Origin: Chloroflexota bacterium
GTDB taxonomy: Bacteria; Chloroflexota; FW602-bin22; JACPRP01
Reading direction: 5' to 3'
Assembly (NCBI GenBank): GCA_016210495.1
Contig: JACQUC010000200.1
Coordinates: forward strand, 3,622-67,621
Length of the DNA stretch: 64,000 nt
Shown here one piece after another: positions 50,988 through 59,822 of the stretch. A model generated the notes under the pieces. That model ran no database searches. It was not told where the DNA came from and saw only the letters and a list, made by a program, of their open reading frames with translations. A program made the translations under genes and the position numbers. Every line of letters starts with the position of its first letter. The first letter of the stretch is position 1.

Positions 50988-51270
50988 TATAGAAGACCTA
51001 CTCCAGGGTAAGTTCGGATTTTCGAAAGCCAGGAGTCGAAGTCCAGATCACAGATGGTGCGAACTCGAATTGCCAGGGCTGCCGAAGATTGCGACAATGG
51101 TATCGCACAACAAATCGGATGTTGGCGCCAACTTGGAGGCCAAGATGGCTCGCCAGCTCAGGGTGAAGAAACCGTATTTTGATGCAATGATGGGTTGTTC
51201 GCGCAGTCGTGAAGACTACTATGCCCAAGTAAGAGAATCCCCCTATCCACCCTTTGAGATTGGTTTTTGA
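50968..51270 (+). CDS. HicA-like small basic protein, possible toxin
   Basis: 100 residues. DIEDLLQGKFGFSKARSRSPDHRWCEL followed by KIATMVSHNKSDVGANLEAKMARQL matches the pattern of small dsRBD-fold proteins related to HicA (a His after a short first helix, then a conserved T-x-SH). The C-terminus has FDAMMGCSRSREDYYAQV. An RNA-binding or mRNA-interferase role is inferred, not demonstrated. Translation is coupled to the preceding gene. Confidence 0.5.
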   Translation: MPRKPRDIEDLLQGKFGFSKARSRSPDHRWCELELPGLPKIATMVSHNKSDVGANLEAKMARQLRVKKPYFDAMMGCSRSREDYYAQVRESPYPPFEIGF

Positions 51271-51541
51271 CCCATGTTCCTACTTAGTTTTAGCTGCGGA
51301 AGTTAGGCTAGCCGACACGCCTGGATCGTCCTTCAAAACCATTGCGAGGTACCTGCGGCGTGTCTCAGGTGGGTTCACTCCCACGCACGGCGGCCAAGAG
51401 GGCCGCTATAGGGACGGCGTACCCTATTTTTGGCTGTAAGAGGGCAAAGGTTAGGGACGGCGCCAAAGAGCGGCTTCTGAGCCCAAGAAGCTGATGCTGC
51501 CATAATGCTGTCAAGCGGCGCTAGGGCGGCAAGAAGGACGT
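51271..51541. other. Gap holding the third att-like site
   Basis: No gene. It contains the decayed tRNA-Sec fragment (51331-51388) and, at about 51408-51470, a stretch resembling the sequence that follows the tRNA at 37475-37530 (GGGACGGCG ... CCCTATTTT ... GACGGCGCC). Confidence 0.5.
51331..51388 (+). repeat. Third, decayed att-like copy of the tRNA-Sec 3' part
   Basis: CTTCAAAACC followed by a near match to the variable and T arms, with several substitutions (for example CATTGCGAGGTACC) and a one-base loss in the T loop. Its left flank ACACGCCTG-ATCGTC matches the flank of attR at 50012-50026. Confidence 0.75.
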
Positions 51542-51640
51542 ATGCCAAAGCGTTCCCCCGGCGACGGTTCTGTTGTCCACCGGCAAGATGCACGGTGGCA
51601 GGCTAGCCTACAGCAAGGCGGGAGGCAGGTACCCCAAGCA
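51542..51640 (+). pseudogene. Decayed integrase N-terminal fragment
   Basis: MPKRSPGDGSVVHRQDARWQ resembles the arm-binding N-terminus of phage-type integrases (compare RRGPGEGSINKSKRKDGRY in the integrase at 37583). After about 30 residues the similarity is lost, probably through a frameshift, and no catalytic domain follows. It fits an older, eroded element. Confidence 0.4.
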
Positions 51641-51756
51641 TGTGTGGTCGATCCGTGCGGCCGACATGTGTGGGCGAAGGCCTTGAGGGTCTGTGTCGGA
51701 CCTGATTGCAGTGGGGCCGCCCGATGTGCGAACCAACATGAAAGAGGAGGACAAGC

Positions 51757-51927
51757 TTGTCGGATGAATTACGCCGCTGCACGATTTGCGGCAAACTGCT
51801 GAACATACGAGACGCGAAGGTTCAGGCCCTTTTCGATTCTGACCCGCAGGCCACAGGGCGGTTGGTCGGTAGAGGGTTCGCACACAAAGAATGTCTTGAG
51901 AAAATCAGACGAGGCAAAATTCCGTAA
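51757..51927 (+). CDS. Small zinc-binding protein
   Basis: 56 residues starting at TTG, with GAGGAGGAC close upstream. RRCTICGKLL and, later, FAHKECLEKI give a CxxC...HxxC metal-site pattern. Family unknown. The good ribosome site and intact frame suggest a real gene despite the eroded surroundings. It is too short for most gene finders. Confidence 0.55.
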   Translation: MSDELRRCTICGKLLNIRDAKVQALFDSDPQATGRLVGRGFAHKECLEKIRRGKIP

Positions 51928-52153
51928 ATGACGCAGAGGCCCGATGCGCCTAATTGCGGTTGCTATTGTGCTGCACTGGGTGCAAATCTGCCTTGAACCG
52001 CTGCGCAAGCCCTCTTTGCCGGCAATACTCCTCCTTGACAACCGAGCCAGGGTACTGTAACATCCCTCCATGCTTGGGAGAAGAAAAGGGCTTCCAGCCA
52101 ATCTGGACTCCGGCTCAATGCACTGGCCATTTTCAGCGCCAGAACATGGACGA

Positions 52154-52615
52154 ATGGCATCCCCAACTGATTTGGAAAGGTCGTGCCGTAAACTGAAGCG
52201 GGGCTTGGCCGTGGTGGGGCTTCTGACTGCGATGCTGCCATCTCTGCTCGCCTGCGCGTCATCACCGAAGCAAGTGGCCGTCGAGGCGTCCTGCGAGGAG
52301 CTGAGTGGGGAGCGCACCATCACTAGGGACGTCGAGCTTGCCGTTGGCGACTCGCTGACCGTTACACTTTGCTCGAACCCCACCACGGGGTTCCAATGGG
52401 AACCGGCCCAGGTGACGAATGCGGGCGTGCTGCGCCAGACCGAGAGCCGATACGTGGCCCCAGAGGCCAACCGTCCGGGGGCTGCAGGCAGGATGCTATG
52501 GGCTTTCAAGCCACTGAAGCCGGGCAACGCCACGGTTTCTCTGGATTACAGCCGACCCTGGCAAGGTGGCGAAAAAGCTGCCTGGAAATTCGTTTTGAAC
52601 GTCCTCATCAAGTAG
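52154..52615 (+). CDS. Chagasin-like protease-inhibitor lipoprotein (I42 family)
   Basis: 153 residues. The N-terminus is a lipoprotein signal (LAVVGLLTAMLPSLLAC with a lipobox Cys). The mature domain has the three binding loops of I42 inhibitors: NPTTGFQWE, GAAGRMLWAFKPLKPG and SRPWQGG. Such proteins block papain-type cysteine peptidases; here it would sit on the outer face of the membrane. The start is uncertain; in-frame ATGs also occur at 52118 and 52070. rmuC follows 16 bases later. Confidence 0.8.
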   Translation: MASPTDLERSCRKLKRGLAVVGLLTAMLPSLLACASSPKQVAVEASCEELSGERTITRDVELAVGDSLTVTLCSNPTTGFQWEPAQVTNAGVLRQTESRYVAPEANRPGAAGRMLWAFKPLKPGNATVSLDYSRPWQGGEKAAWKFVLNVLIK

Positions 52616-52631
52616 GCTGGTGACAACAGCG

Positions 52632-53726
52632 ATGGACACGCCATTACTCGTCGTCCTGACCCTCTTGGTCGTCGCCTTGCTCATTCTGGTCGCCATCGCG
52701 TTGCTCCGCAAACCGCAAGGCCTGGCCGAGCTTTCAGCTTCGCTGCAGAACCTGGCGCAGGTCCAGATCGAGCTCACACGGCTGTCCGAAAGAGTCCAGA
52801 GCATGGAGCAAGGGCAGACCCGTGTGAGCCAGGGCATCGGCGCCCTCCAAACCGGCCTTGTAGAAACGTCCACCGTGGCCCGAGGGCTCAGCGAAACCAC
52901 GTCAGCCATCCGCGATGAGCTGGCGCGCGCCAAGACAGACCTCACGGACTTGCAGGCGCGCGCCAGGGCGCGTCAGGACCTCGAATACCAGATGGCCGAA
53001 TCGGTGCGGCGACTGGAGGCGGTTATCGCCGGCACTCAAACCAAAGGCGCTGCCGGCGAGAACATCCTGGAAGCGGTGTTTGCCAATTTCCCGCCCGATT
53101 GGCAGGTGCGCGGCTTCAAAGTTGGCAACAAGATCGTCGAGTTTGGCCTTCGCCTGCCCAATAACCTGGTGCTGCCCATCGACAGCAAGTGGCCGGCGAC
53201 CGATCTACTGGAACGGCTTGCGTGTTGTGACAGCTCTGACGAAAGGCAATCCCTCAAGGGTCAGATTGAGAAAACGGTATCCGAGAAGGCGAAAGAGGTT
53301 ACCAAGTACATCGATCCCAATGTAACGGTCAACTTCGGCATTGCCGTGGTTCCGGACGCAGTGTACGATCTTTGCTCCTCTGCCCAGATAGATGCCTACA
53401 AGAACAACGTCGTCCTCGTAAGTTACAGCCTTTTCGTACCTTATCTCTTACTGGTCTTCCAGACCATACTGAAAAGCTCGCAGACCCTCGATCCTCAGAG
53501 ACTGGATGCCTATTTGCAGAGCGCTCGCGATGCGATCGATCATCTGCAGCGAGAGCTCGAAGGCCCAATACCCGACGCCATAACCAGGCTAACGAACTCC
53601 CGTAGTAGAATGGCCGGCCAGATCAGCAAGCTCAGCACCGGCCTAGTGGGTCTCCAGGTTGCTTCTGTCCAGGCGCCTTCGACGCTGGCCGCGCTGCCCG
53701 AAGCCCCCTGCGAGATTCAAGCTTGA
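52632..53726 (+). CDS. rmuC: DNA recombination protein RmuC
   Basis: 364 residues. One N-terminal membrane helix (LLVVLTLLVVALLILVAIALL), a long coiled coil (about residues 35-125), then the nuclease-like RmuC domain: GAAGENILEAVFANFPPDW, VEFGLRLPNNLVLPIDSKWPATD and VVLVSYSLFVPYLLLV. RmuC limits inversions at short repeats in E. coli. GGTGA is placed before the ATG at 52632; a GTG at 52620 is an alternative. Confidence 0.9.
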   Translation: MDTPLLVVLTLLVVALLILVAIALLRKPQGLAELSASLQNLAQVQIELTRLSERVQSMEQGQTRVSQGIGALQTGLVETSTVARGLSETTSAIRDELARAKTDLTDLQARARARQDLEYQMAESVRRLEAVIAGTQTKGAAGENILEAVFANFPPDWQVRGFKVGNKIVEFGLRLPNNLVLPIDSKWPATDLLERLACCDSSDERQSLKGQIEKTVSEKAKEVTKYIDPNVTVNFGIAVVPDAVYDLCSSAQIDAYKNNVVLVSYSLFVPYLLLVFQTILKSSQTLDPQRLDAYLQSARDAIDHLQRELEGPIPDAITRLTNSRSRMAGQISKLSTGLVGLQVASVQAPSTLAALPEAPCEIQA

Positions 53727-53741
53727 GTGGTAGAAGCAGGT

Positions 53742-55310
53742 TCAAACCCGCCCACGATCGAGCGCTAGCGTGAAGTAAAGTGTGGTTCCCTTCCCCACCT
53801 CGCTCTCAACCCATATTCGTCCACCGTGTGCCTCGACGAGCATCTTCGTGGCATAAAGCCCCAGGCCCAAGCCTTCGACTCTTCTCGCGCCTCTGGCCCG
53901 GTAGAACCGCTCAAAAAGGTGCGGCAAATCCTTCCGGGTAATGCCCGGACCACGGTCCGTCACCGACACCAGCATCTCCCCCTGGATTATCCCGGCCTTG
54001 AGCGTGACCTCGGTCTCGTGCTCCGAGTACTTCAGCGCGTTGGTTAGCAGGTTTGTCAGAATGCGCTCGAGCCGATCCGGGTCGGCGTCCACGGCCGGCA
54101 GGCCTGCTGGCATGTCCACCCGAATCCGCTCGACATCCACCACTCCTTTCGCTGGCTTTAGCAGCTCCAGCACGAGAGATCTCAGGTCAACAGTCTCTTT
54201 CTCAAGCTCCAACTGGCCGGTCTCCAGCCGCGCCGAGTCCACCAGGTCTTGAATCATCAGGTTAATCCGTTTGGCATTGCTTACGATAGAAGTCGCGGAG
54301 GCGCGTACGACGTCTTCCAGATCCACAAATCGCTGGATCATCTGCGCCTGCCCCTGAACGATTTGCAGCGGATTCCGCAGGTCGTGTGAGACCAGCCAGA
54401 CGTACTCTTCTCGGAATTGCTCCGCCCGCTTTCGTTCGGTGATGTCTTGAATCATCCCCAGGCCATACAGTGGCTGGCCGTCCGCGCCTCGAATCAACGA
54501 AGCGGTCAGATTGATCCATAAGGTCATCCCGTTCTTGTTGACATAGCGCTTGTCGACTGTGTAGTGTTGTATCTCTCCTCTAAACAGTTGTGCTGCCAGT
54601 GCCACGTCCTTGTCGACGTCCTCGAGATGGGTTATGTCGGGGAACGTAAGTGACATCAGTTCCTGCTCCGTGTAGCCGACCATCCGGCAGAGCATCGGGT
54701 TGACGCTGACGAACCTGTAGTCCAGGCCGACTATGGCCATCCCCAGCGGCCCTTCCTCAAAGACCTTGCGGAATCGCTGCTCGCTCTCCCGAAGCGCTTC
54801 CTCCGCCTTTTTGCTCTCCGTGATGTCACGCGCCACGCTGAGCGCCGCTACGACGTTACCTGTCGCATCCCGGATCGGGGCGCCGCTCACGCTCAGGTAA
54901 CGGTCGCCTCTGCCACCGAAAGGCGTGATCAAAACCACGGCGTTCGTGAAGCTCTCACCACGGAGCGCACGACTCATCGGCATTTCCTCTGGTGGCATTG
55001 GCGCGCCATCGGGACGCCGTGGCTTCAGCAACCGCCTGTATTCGGCGAGGGAGCGCGAAGCCTCCTCCTTGCTTCTGGCTCCAATTAAGCTTGCGAAGCT
55101 CCTGTTCACCACCAGGAGATTCCCTGACGGGTCGGCCACGTATACAGACTCGGACATCGTATCCAGGATGGTCTCCAGCAGCGAACTGTGGCTGTCGAGC
55201 GCCAGTTCGGGCGAGATGGCGCCCGATGCCTCGTCCGTCGCCCGTGAATGGGGCGCGCGCGCCCCCTCGCCGGGTCTTTTCACTTGCCCTGTCCCCGGAT
55301 TTCTCGCCAT
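53742..55310 (-). CDS. PAS-domain sensor histidine kinase
   Basis: 522 residues, soluble. Two PAS domains (about 40-165, ending VARDITESKKAEEAL; about 170-295, ending MIQDITERKRAEQ). HisKA with VSHDLRNPLQIVQGQ, then HATPase_c: LTNLLTNALKYSEHETEV (N box), VTDRGPGI (G1), GLGLGLYATKMLVEAHGG (G2). No receiver domain and no adjacent regulator, so it is an orphan kinase. It is convergent with rmuC. Confidence 0.92.
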   Translation of the reverse strand: MARNPGTGQVKRPGEGARAPHSRATDEASGAISPELALDSHSSLLETILDTMSESVYVADPSGNLLVVNRSFASLIGARSKEEASRSLAEYRRLLKPRRPDGAPMPPEEMPMSRALRGESFTNAVVLITPFGGRGDRYLSVSGAPIRDATGNVVAALSVARDITESKKAEEALRESEQRFRKVFEEGPLGMAIVGLDYRFVSVNPMLCRMVGYTEQELMSLTFPDITHLEDVDKDVALAAQLFRGEIQHYTVDKRYVNKNGMTLWINLTASLIRGADGQPLYGLGMIQDITERKRAEQFREEYVWLVSHDLRNPLQIVQGQAQMIQRFVDLEDVVRASATSIVSNAKRINLMIQDLVDSARLETGQLELEKETVDLRSLVLELLKPAKGVVDVERIRVDMPAGLPAVDADPDRLERILTNLLTNALKYSEHETEVTLKAGIIQGEMLVSVTDRGPGITRKDLPHLFERFYRARGARRVEGLGLGLYATKMLVEAHGGRIWVESEVGKGTTLYFTLALDRGRV

Positions 55311-55375
55311 GACTCTATTTGCCTATACCAAGCGTCTTTGGACACACCTACCGCCTGTGGTGAGGCAGGTGGTCT

Positions 55376-55699
55376 CTACATCTTCACCTGATACGGTGTC
55401 GCCGCCGCTTTCCGCATCGCCTCCGTGGCTCTATCAGGCGTGATGAGGACCGTGGTTTTGACAGCTTTGAACGCGCCGGTGGCGGCGAGCGAAATCGGGA
55501 AAGCCGCCGCGGCAGCCTCATCAGGTGCCTCGAAGACCACCACAGTGTCGTACTCGCCGAACGCGAAATAGAAGCTCACCAGTTTGCAGCCCAGCTTCTG
55601 CAGCCCCTCTCTTATCACCTGCGTCCGGTCCTGAGGATTTCTGGTGAGCTTCGCCCAGCTCTCCGGCGTGTATGCCGCTTGCAGCATGTACAGACTCAT
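55376..55699 (-). CDS. GYD-domain protein
   Basis: 107 residues with the GYD pattern: YMLQAAYTPESWAKLTRNPQDR, FYFAFGEYDTVVVFEAPD and VLITPDRATEAMRKA. A small ferredoxin-like fold of unknown biochemical role. A purine-rich AGGAGG precedes the ATG. It is divergent from the hydroxy-acid oxidase gene. Confidence 0.85.
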   Translation of the reverse strand: MSLYMLQAAYTPESWAKLTRNPQDRTQVIREGLQKLGCKLVSFYFAFGEYDTVVVFEAPDEAAAAAFPISLAATGAFKAVKTTVLITPDRATEAMRKAAATPYQVKM

Positions 55700-55850
55700 C
55701 TCGGACCTCCTTTCTTGTGCTTGGGGCAGGCGCGCTCCTTGCTATGTAAACAAGCTTACGTTGCTGCAATATTCATGCCAGCCAGGTAGATTGGCATCCT
55801 TGACACTCTCCCGAAGCATTGCTATGATGACCGCCACAGGAGGAGACGTA

Positions 55851-56906
55851 ATGACAGAGTTCCTGACCATACCGGAGATCATTCGCGCCGCGGAAGAGAA
55901 GCTGCCCCGCCACCTCTGGGACTTCGCCTCCGGTGGCGCCGACACCGAAACCACACTCAGGCGCAACCGCGTCGCCCTCGAGCGCCTTGCCCTGTGCCAG
56001 CGAGTGCTGGTCGACGTGCGCGAGCGCGACACCTCCACCACCTTTCTGGGCAAGCGTCTCTCCACACCAGTGATGCTGGCACCCGTCGGTTCGCTGGGAA
56101 ACTTTCATCCCGACGCGTCCCTCGCCGTCGCACGGGTCGCCGAACGTGCGGGCACTGTCGCCTTCATCAGCACCGTCTCACCACCGTCTCTCGAAGAGGT
56201 TGCCGCGGGTGTTTCTAGCCCTCTCGTCTTCCAGCTATACAACTACGGCGACCGCGACTGGGTGAAACGGATCGTTCGTCGTGTCGAGGCTGCCGGTTAC
56301 TTTGCCCTCTGCATCACCGCCGACGTAGCGATGTACGGCCGGCGCGACCGCGACCTCGAAAACCGCTACTTCCCCCGCCAGGCGATGGAAACTCGCCCCA
56401 ACCTGGTCGACGTCGTCGGCGGATTGCCTGCCGTTCAGCGGAATCAGGCTGGCTTATCCTGGGACTACCTTGCCTGGCTCCGCGATATCACACGCCTGCC
56501 TCTAATCCTGAAGGGCGTAATGATGGCCGATGACGCCGCGCGGGCCGTGGAGCACGGCGTCGACTGCGTGTACGTCTCCAACCACGGTGGACGCCAGTTA
56601 GACCACGCGCCGGCCACGATTGAAGTGTTGCCAGAGATCGTCCAGGCCATCGCCGGACACGCCGAGGTCCTGGTCGACAGCGGGTTCGTGCGTGGCACCG
56701 ACGTCGTTAAGGGGCTGGCCATTGGTGCCACAGCCGTGCTCATCGGCAAGCTGCTTATGTGGGGCCTCGGGGCTGATGGTGAGGAGGGCCTCGCCCGCGC
56801 GCTTGAGCTATTGACTACTGAGATCGACGTGGCTATGGCCCTCATCGGCGCCCGCTCCCTGAGCGAAATCGGTCCCCACGTACTTCGCGCGTCGACGCCG
56901 TTGTGA
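55851..56906 (+). CDS. FMN-dependent alpha-hydroxy-acid oxidase/dehydrogenase
   Basis: 351 residues from the ATG with AGGAGGAGA upstream. TIM-barrel FMN enzyme oxidising lactate, glycolate or a similar 2-hydroxy acid. Landmarks: HLWDFASGGADTETTLRRN, TPVMLAPVGSLGNFHPD, FQLYNYGDRDWVKRIV, LILKGVMMADDAARAVEHG, the catalytic His in VSNHGGRQLDH and the phosphate-binding DSGFVRGTDVVKGLAIGA. Substrate cannot be fixed from sequence. The frame is open upstream, but only this ATG has a ribosome site. Confidence 0.9.
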   Translation: MTEFLTIPEIIRAAEEKLPRHLWDFASGGADTETTLRRNRVALERLALCQRVLVDVRERDTSTTFLGKRLSTPVMLAPVGSLGNFHPDASLAVARVAERAGTVAFISTVSPPSLEEVAAGVSSPLVFQLYNYGDRDWVKRIVRRVEAAGYFALCITADVAMYGRRDRDLENRYFPRQAMETRPNLVDVVGGLPAVQRNQAGLSWDYLAWLRDITRLPLILKGVMMADDAARAVEHGVDCVYVSNHGGRQLDHAPATIEVLPEIVQAIAGHAEVLVDSGFVRGTDVVKGLAIGATAVLIGKLLMWGLGADGEEGLARALELLTTEIDVAMALIGARSLSEIGPHVLRASTPL

Positions 56907-56910
56907 TCTC

Positions 56911-59530
56911 TTACTTCCTGAGAACGGGGAAATACGACTTATGCGGCCCGCTCGACCTGAAGTAGTCGATGATCCTCCTCATCAAATCGCTGCGATTGCT
57001 TGCCGTGCCCAGCGCTTCAAACGGGAACGCCAGGAACACGACCTTGTAATTGCCGTCCGTCACTGTGATTGCATTCGGCTGTCCGCGAGCGTCCAGGAAG
57101 GCCGGTGCTGCAGGTGCCATCGGCGTGATCTCGTTCATATAGTTGCTGAGCCCTACCGCTGCTGCGTTCAGCGTAATCGTCCCCATACCTCCCGTCACTG
57201 TGTTGACCGCAGCCGCCGTTACGGTCGCCGTTGGGATGTCGTTTTGTCTCTCCGTGCCATCCCAATTCACGTGCAAGTAGCTCCGCACGAAGCTCGTCGT
57301 CCCTGCCCCTTGGTCCAGAATGTCCATTCCAGATAGGAACAGGCGACCGCCGCCGTCCAGGAAAGCCGCCAGACTGCTCTCGTGGGGCGTTATCGGGCCG
57401 GGCCACAAGCTGCCTGTGAACCAAACGATTGTGCTATGTGCATTCAGGTAGCTGAGCGGCAGCATAGCGTTTGCTGCTAGATTCCAGTAGTTGTAGCTGT
57501 TTCCTGTCGCATCAAGCGCAGCCTGATAGTACGATTTCACGTCGGGGCTATCTCCGTCGCCGTCGACCAACAATACAGAGCGCGTTATCGCCGTCGTGCT
57601 GATCGTGGTCGAGCTACTTACCGACGGGTTTCCCATGGAAGTGACGCTAACGGTTGCCACATCTTCCGCGCCATTGGAAGCGCTGGATGGTACGCTTACT
57701 CTCACAACAAATCGCGCCGTCTCCCCCGGCGCTGCGCTCCCCGTGCTCATTATCGGCGTGTCGCCGCCGATGTCCCAGAACGTGGTTGGCCATACGTTGC
57801 CACTCGAAGTCAGCGAGTAGTTGTCGAAGTTTGAGCCGACGTTTCGGACGGTGGCGCTGTAAGTGATCACCTGTCCGGCACGCGTTGCGTCGGAATAGCT
57901 ACTCGGCGCCAGCGAAACTGCATAGAGCTGCACAAGCGTCACCGCCACCGGGCTCCCGGTGGCCGAGGCGCCTGAGGCCGATGAAACCAGGTAGCCGGCA
58001 TTGGTAATCACCGAACCCGCCGAAACTGCTCCTGATGACGCCACCCGAACGGTGAAAGTCGCGACGATGTTTCCTCCGGCGGATATCGTCAGGCCGTCCC
58101 AAACCACATCGCTTCCGGATAGCCTCCCGCCGGCGTCTGCGGAAACGAAGGTTGTGTTTGTGGGAACTGGGTCGGTGATGGTGACGCCGCTGGCCACCGC
58201 GTTGCCGGCGTTAGTGATGGTCAGGGTGTAGGTGATGAGGCTTCCTGGACCCGCCGGCACGCTGCTAGCCACCTTGCCGATCTGCAGCACCGGTGCGCTC
58301 ACGTCGCTAAGGTCCAGTCTCCACACACCTCGACCGTGCGTGGCGGCCACCAACTGGCGCGTTACAGAGTTAAGGTCCAACTGCCATACCGTCACGATTG
58401 GAAAGCCCGTGCCCAGCGGTGCCCAACTCGACCCTCCGTTCGTGGTGACCATCGGCCCCACGTCCGTGCCCGCGTAAAGCGTGTTTGGGAAGCTCGGGTC
58501 CAGCACCAGCGAGTTCACCGGCACGTCGGGCAAGTTCCCGGTAACATCCACCCACGACTGGCCCCCGTCACTCGTCTTGAAAACGTGGCCGGGAGTCGAA
58601 GGCGTCGCCCCGTTGAACCCTCCGTAGCCAACGTAGGCAACACGGTAGTTCGTACGATCGACCGCGAACGAAGTCACCGGCCGCGCCGGCAGCGGCAGCC
58701 CGTCGACGCGTGTCCAGGTCGGCGAACCGGAGCCGGCGTTGGCAGTCAGGTAAACCCGCCCCTGAGCCGAGCCGACATATAGTGCGGGCGCATTGGCGCC
58801 GGGGCCCAGAGCGCTCAAGACACACCGGCCACTCGAGCAGCCTGTCAAATCGGGGCTCACGGCCGTCCATAGATCGCCGCGATTGTTCGTGCGATACACC
58901 CGGTAGCTGCCCAGAAAGAGCCAACTCGTATTCTGCGGGTCCATCGCCATCGGAACATAGAAAGCCGAGCGGTCGTTCGTATCGATCCCGTCCACGATAA
59001 GCTCATTGGTGAACAAATCTCCCAGCATACCATCCGTGAATCGGAATGGACTGAGGAAGTAATACGTCCCGTAGACGTAGTGCGGGTCAGTCTGGTCCAC
59101 GATCACCTGGCCACCGTCGCCGCCAGCGTAGTCCCACCACGCGCTGCTGGAGTTCAACTTGCGCAACGTACCGTTGTCCTGCGTGCCGCCAAAGGCCCTG
59201 CCGCCGCTGTCTCATCACATCGACGACGCTGTTGGCCGCCAGCGCACGCTTGGCAGCCGCCTCTTGCAAGGTGAATCCTGGGTCGCCTGCCGTGCGGAGG
59301 AAGTAGAACCAGTCGTCGCGCAAGCGAGGACCACCCTCACGACGCTGCTCCCCGCGTGGCCTTACGGGTGGAGCCAGTGCGATCGTCTCTTTGGAAAGCA
59401 GTTGCTGGCTGATGATGTCCTCCCGCTCGCTGACCATCTGCCCCACCGTCGGCACTGCTCCTACCAGCGCTGCACTGATCAAGCCAACAGCCAGCAGAAC
59501 GAGCAAACGGTTCGGTACATTGAGTCTCAC
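56911..59530 (-). pseudogene. Frameshifted secreted BNR/sortilin-like and DUF11-repeat protein
   Basis: The N-terminal part (59530 down to about 59220) encodes a signal peptide (RLLVLLAVGLISAALVGAV) and a segment DDWFYFLRTAGDPGF... that usually opens BNR-repeat proteins. From about 59210 a second frame continues to 56911: GGRAFGGTQDNGTLRKL, BNR blades (TSDGGQSWVDVTGN, TTNGGSSWAPLG), DUF11-like repeats (YTLTITNAGNAVASGVTITDPVP) and a C-terminal unknown domain. The frames do not join without a shift, and the first propeller expected between them is missing, so there is a deletion plus frameshift. An assembly error is the alternative. If translated separately, the larger piece would lack a signal peptide. 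Confidence 0.7.
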
Positions 59531-59822
59531 GCGCGACCCTCTTCAAAGACAAACAAGACCCGGACGAGCCAACAGGAGGAACGTCAAAAAGTAAATCGGG
59601 CAATTTGCCTCGGAGGTATGTGGCTTCGGCTCGCACCAATTCTCCAACCCTCCTGGCTCAGCACCGCCATGTTACCAAGGAAGGGGAGTGGAGTCAATCT
59701 GCTCGCGATGGGTCGGGAGCCTGGGCGCAGGTGAGCGTGGCGGGGAGATTGGGTAAGGCAAGGGAGTCCGCGCACCTGTGAAAGGTGCGGCTACGGCACG
59801 GCGAGCGTGGCGGCGTATTTGC
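59531..59822. other. Intergenic stretch between the pseudogene and the VWA gene
   Basis: I see no gene, repeat or clear promoter here. Confidence 0.4.

Noticed and set aside
50027..51388. Second and third tRNA-Sec genes
   Set aside because: Both copies lack the 5' acceptor strand and the D arm; they are att remnants.
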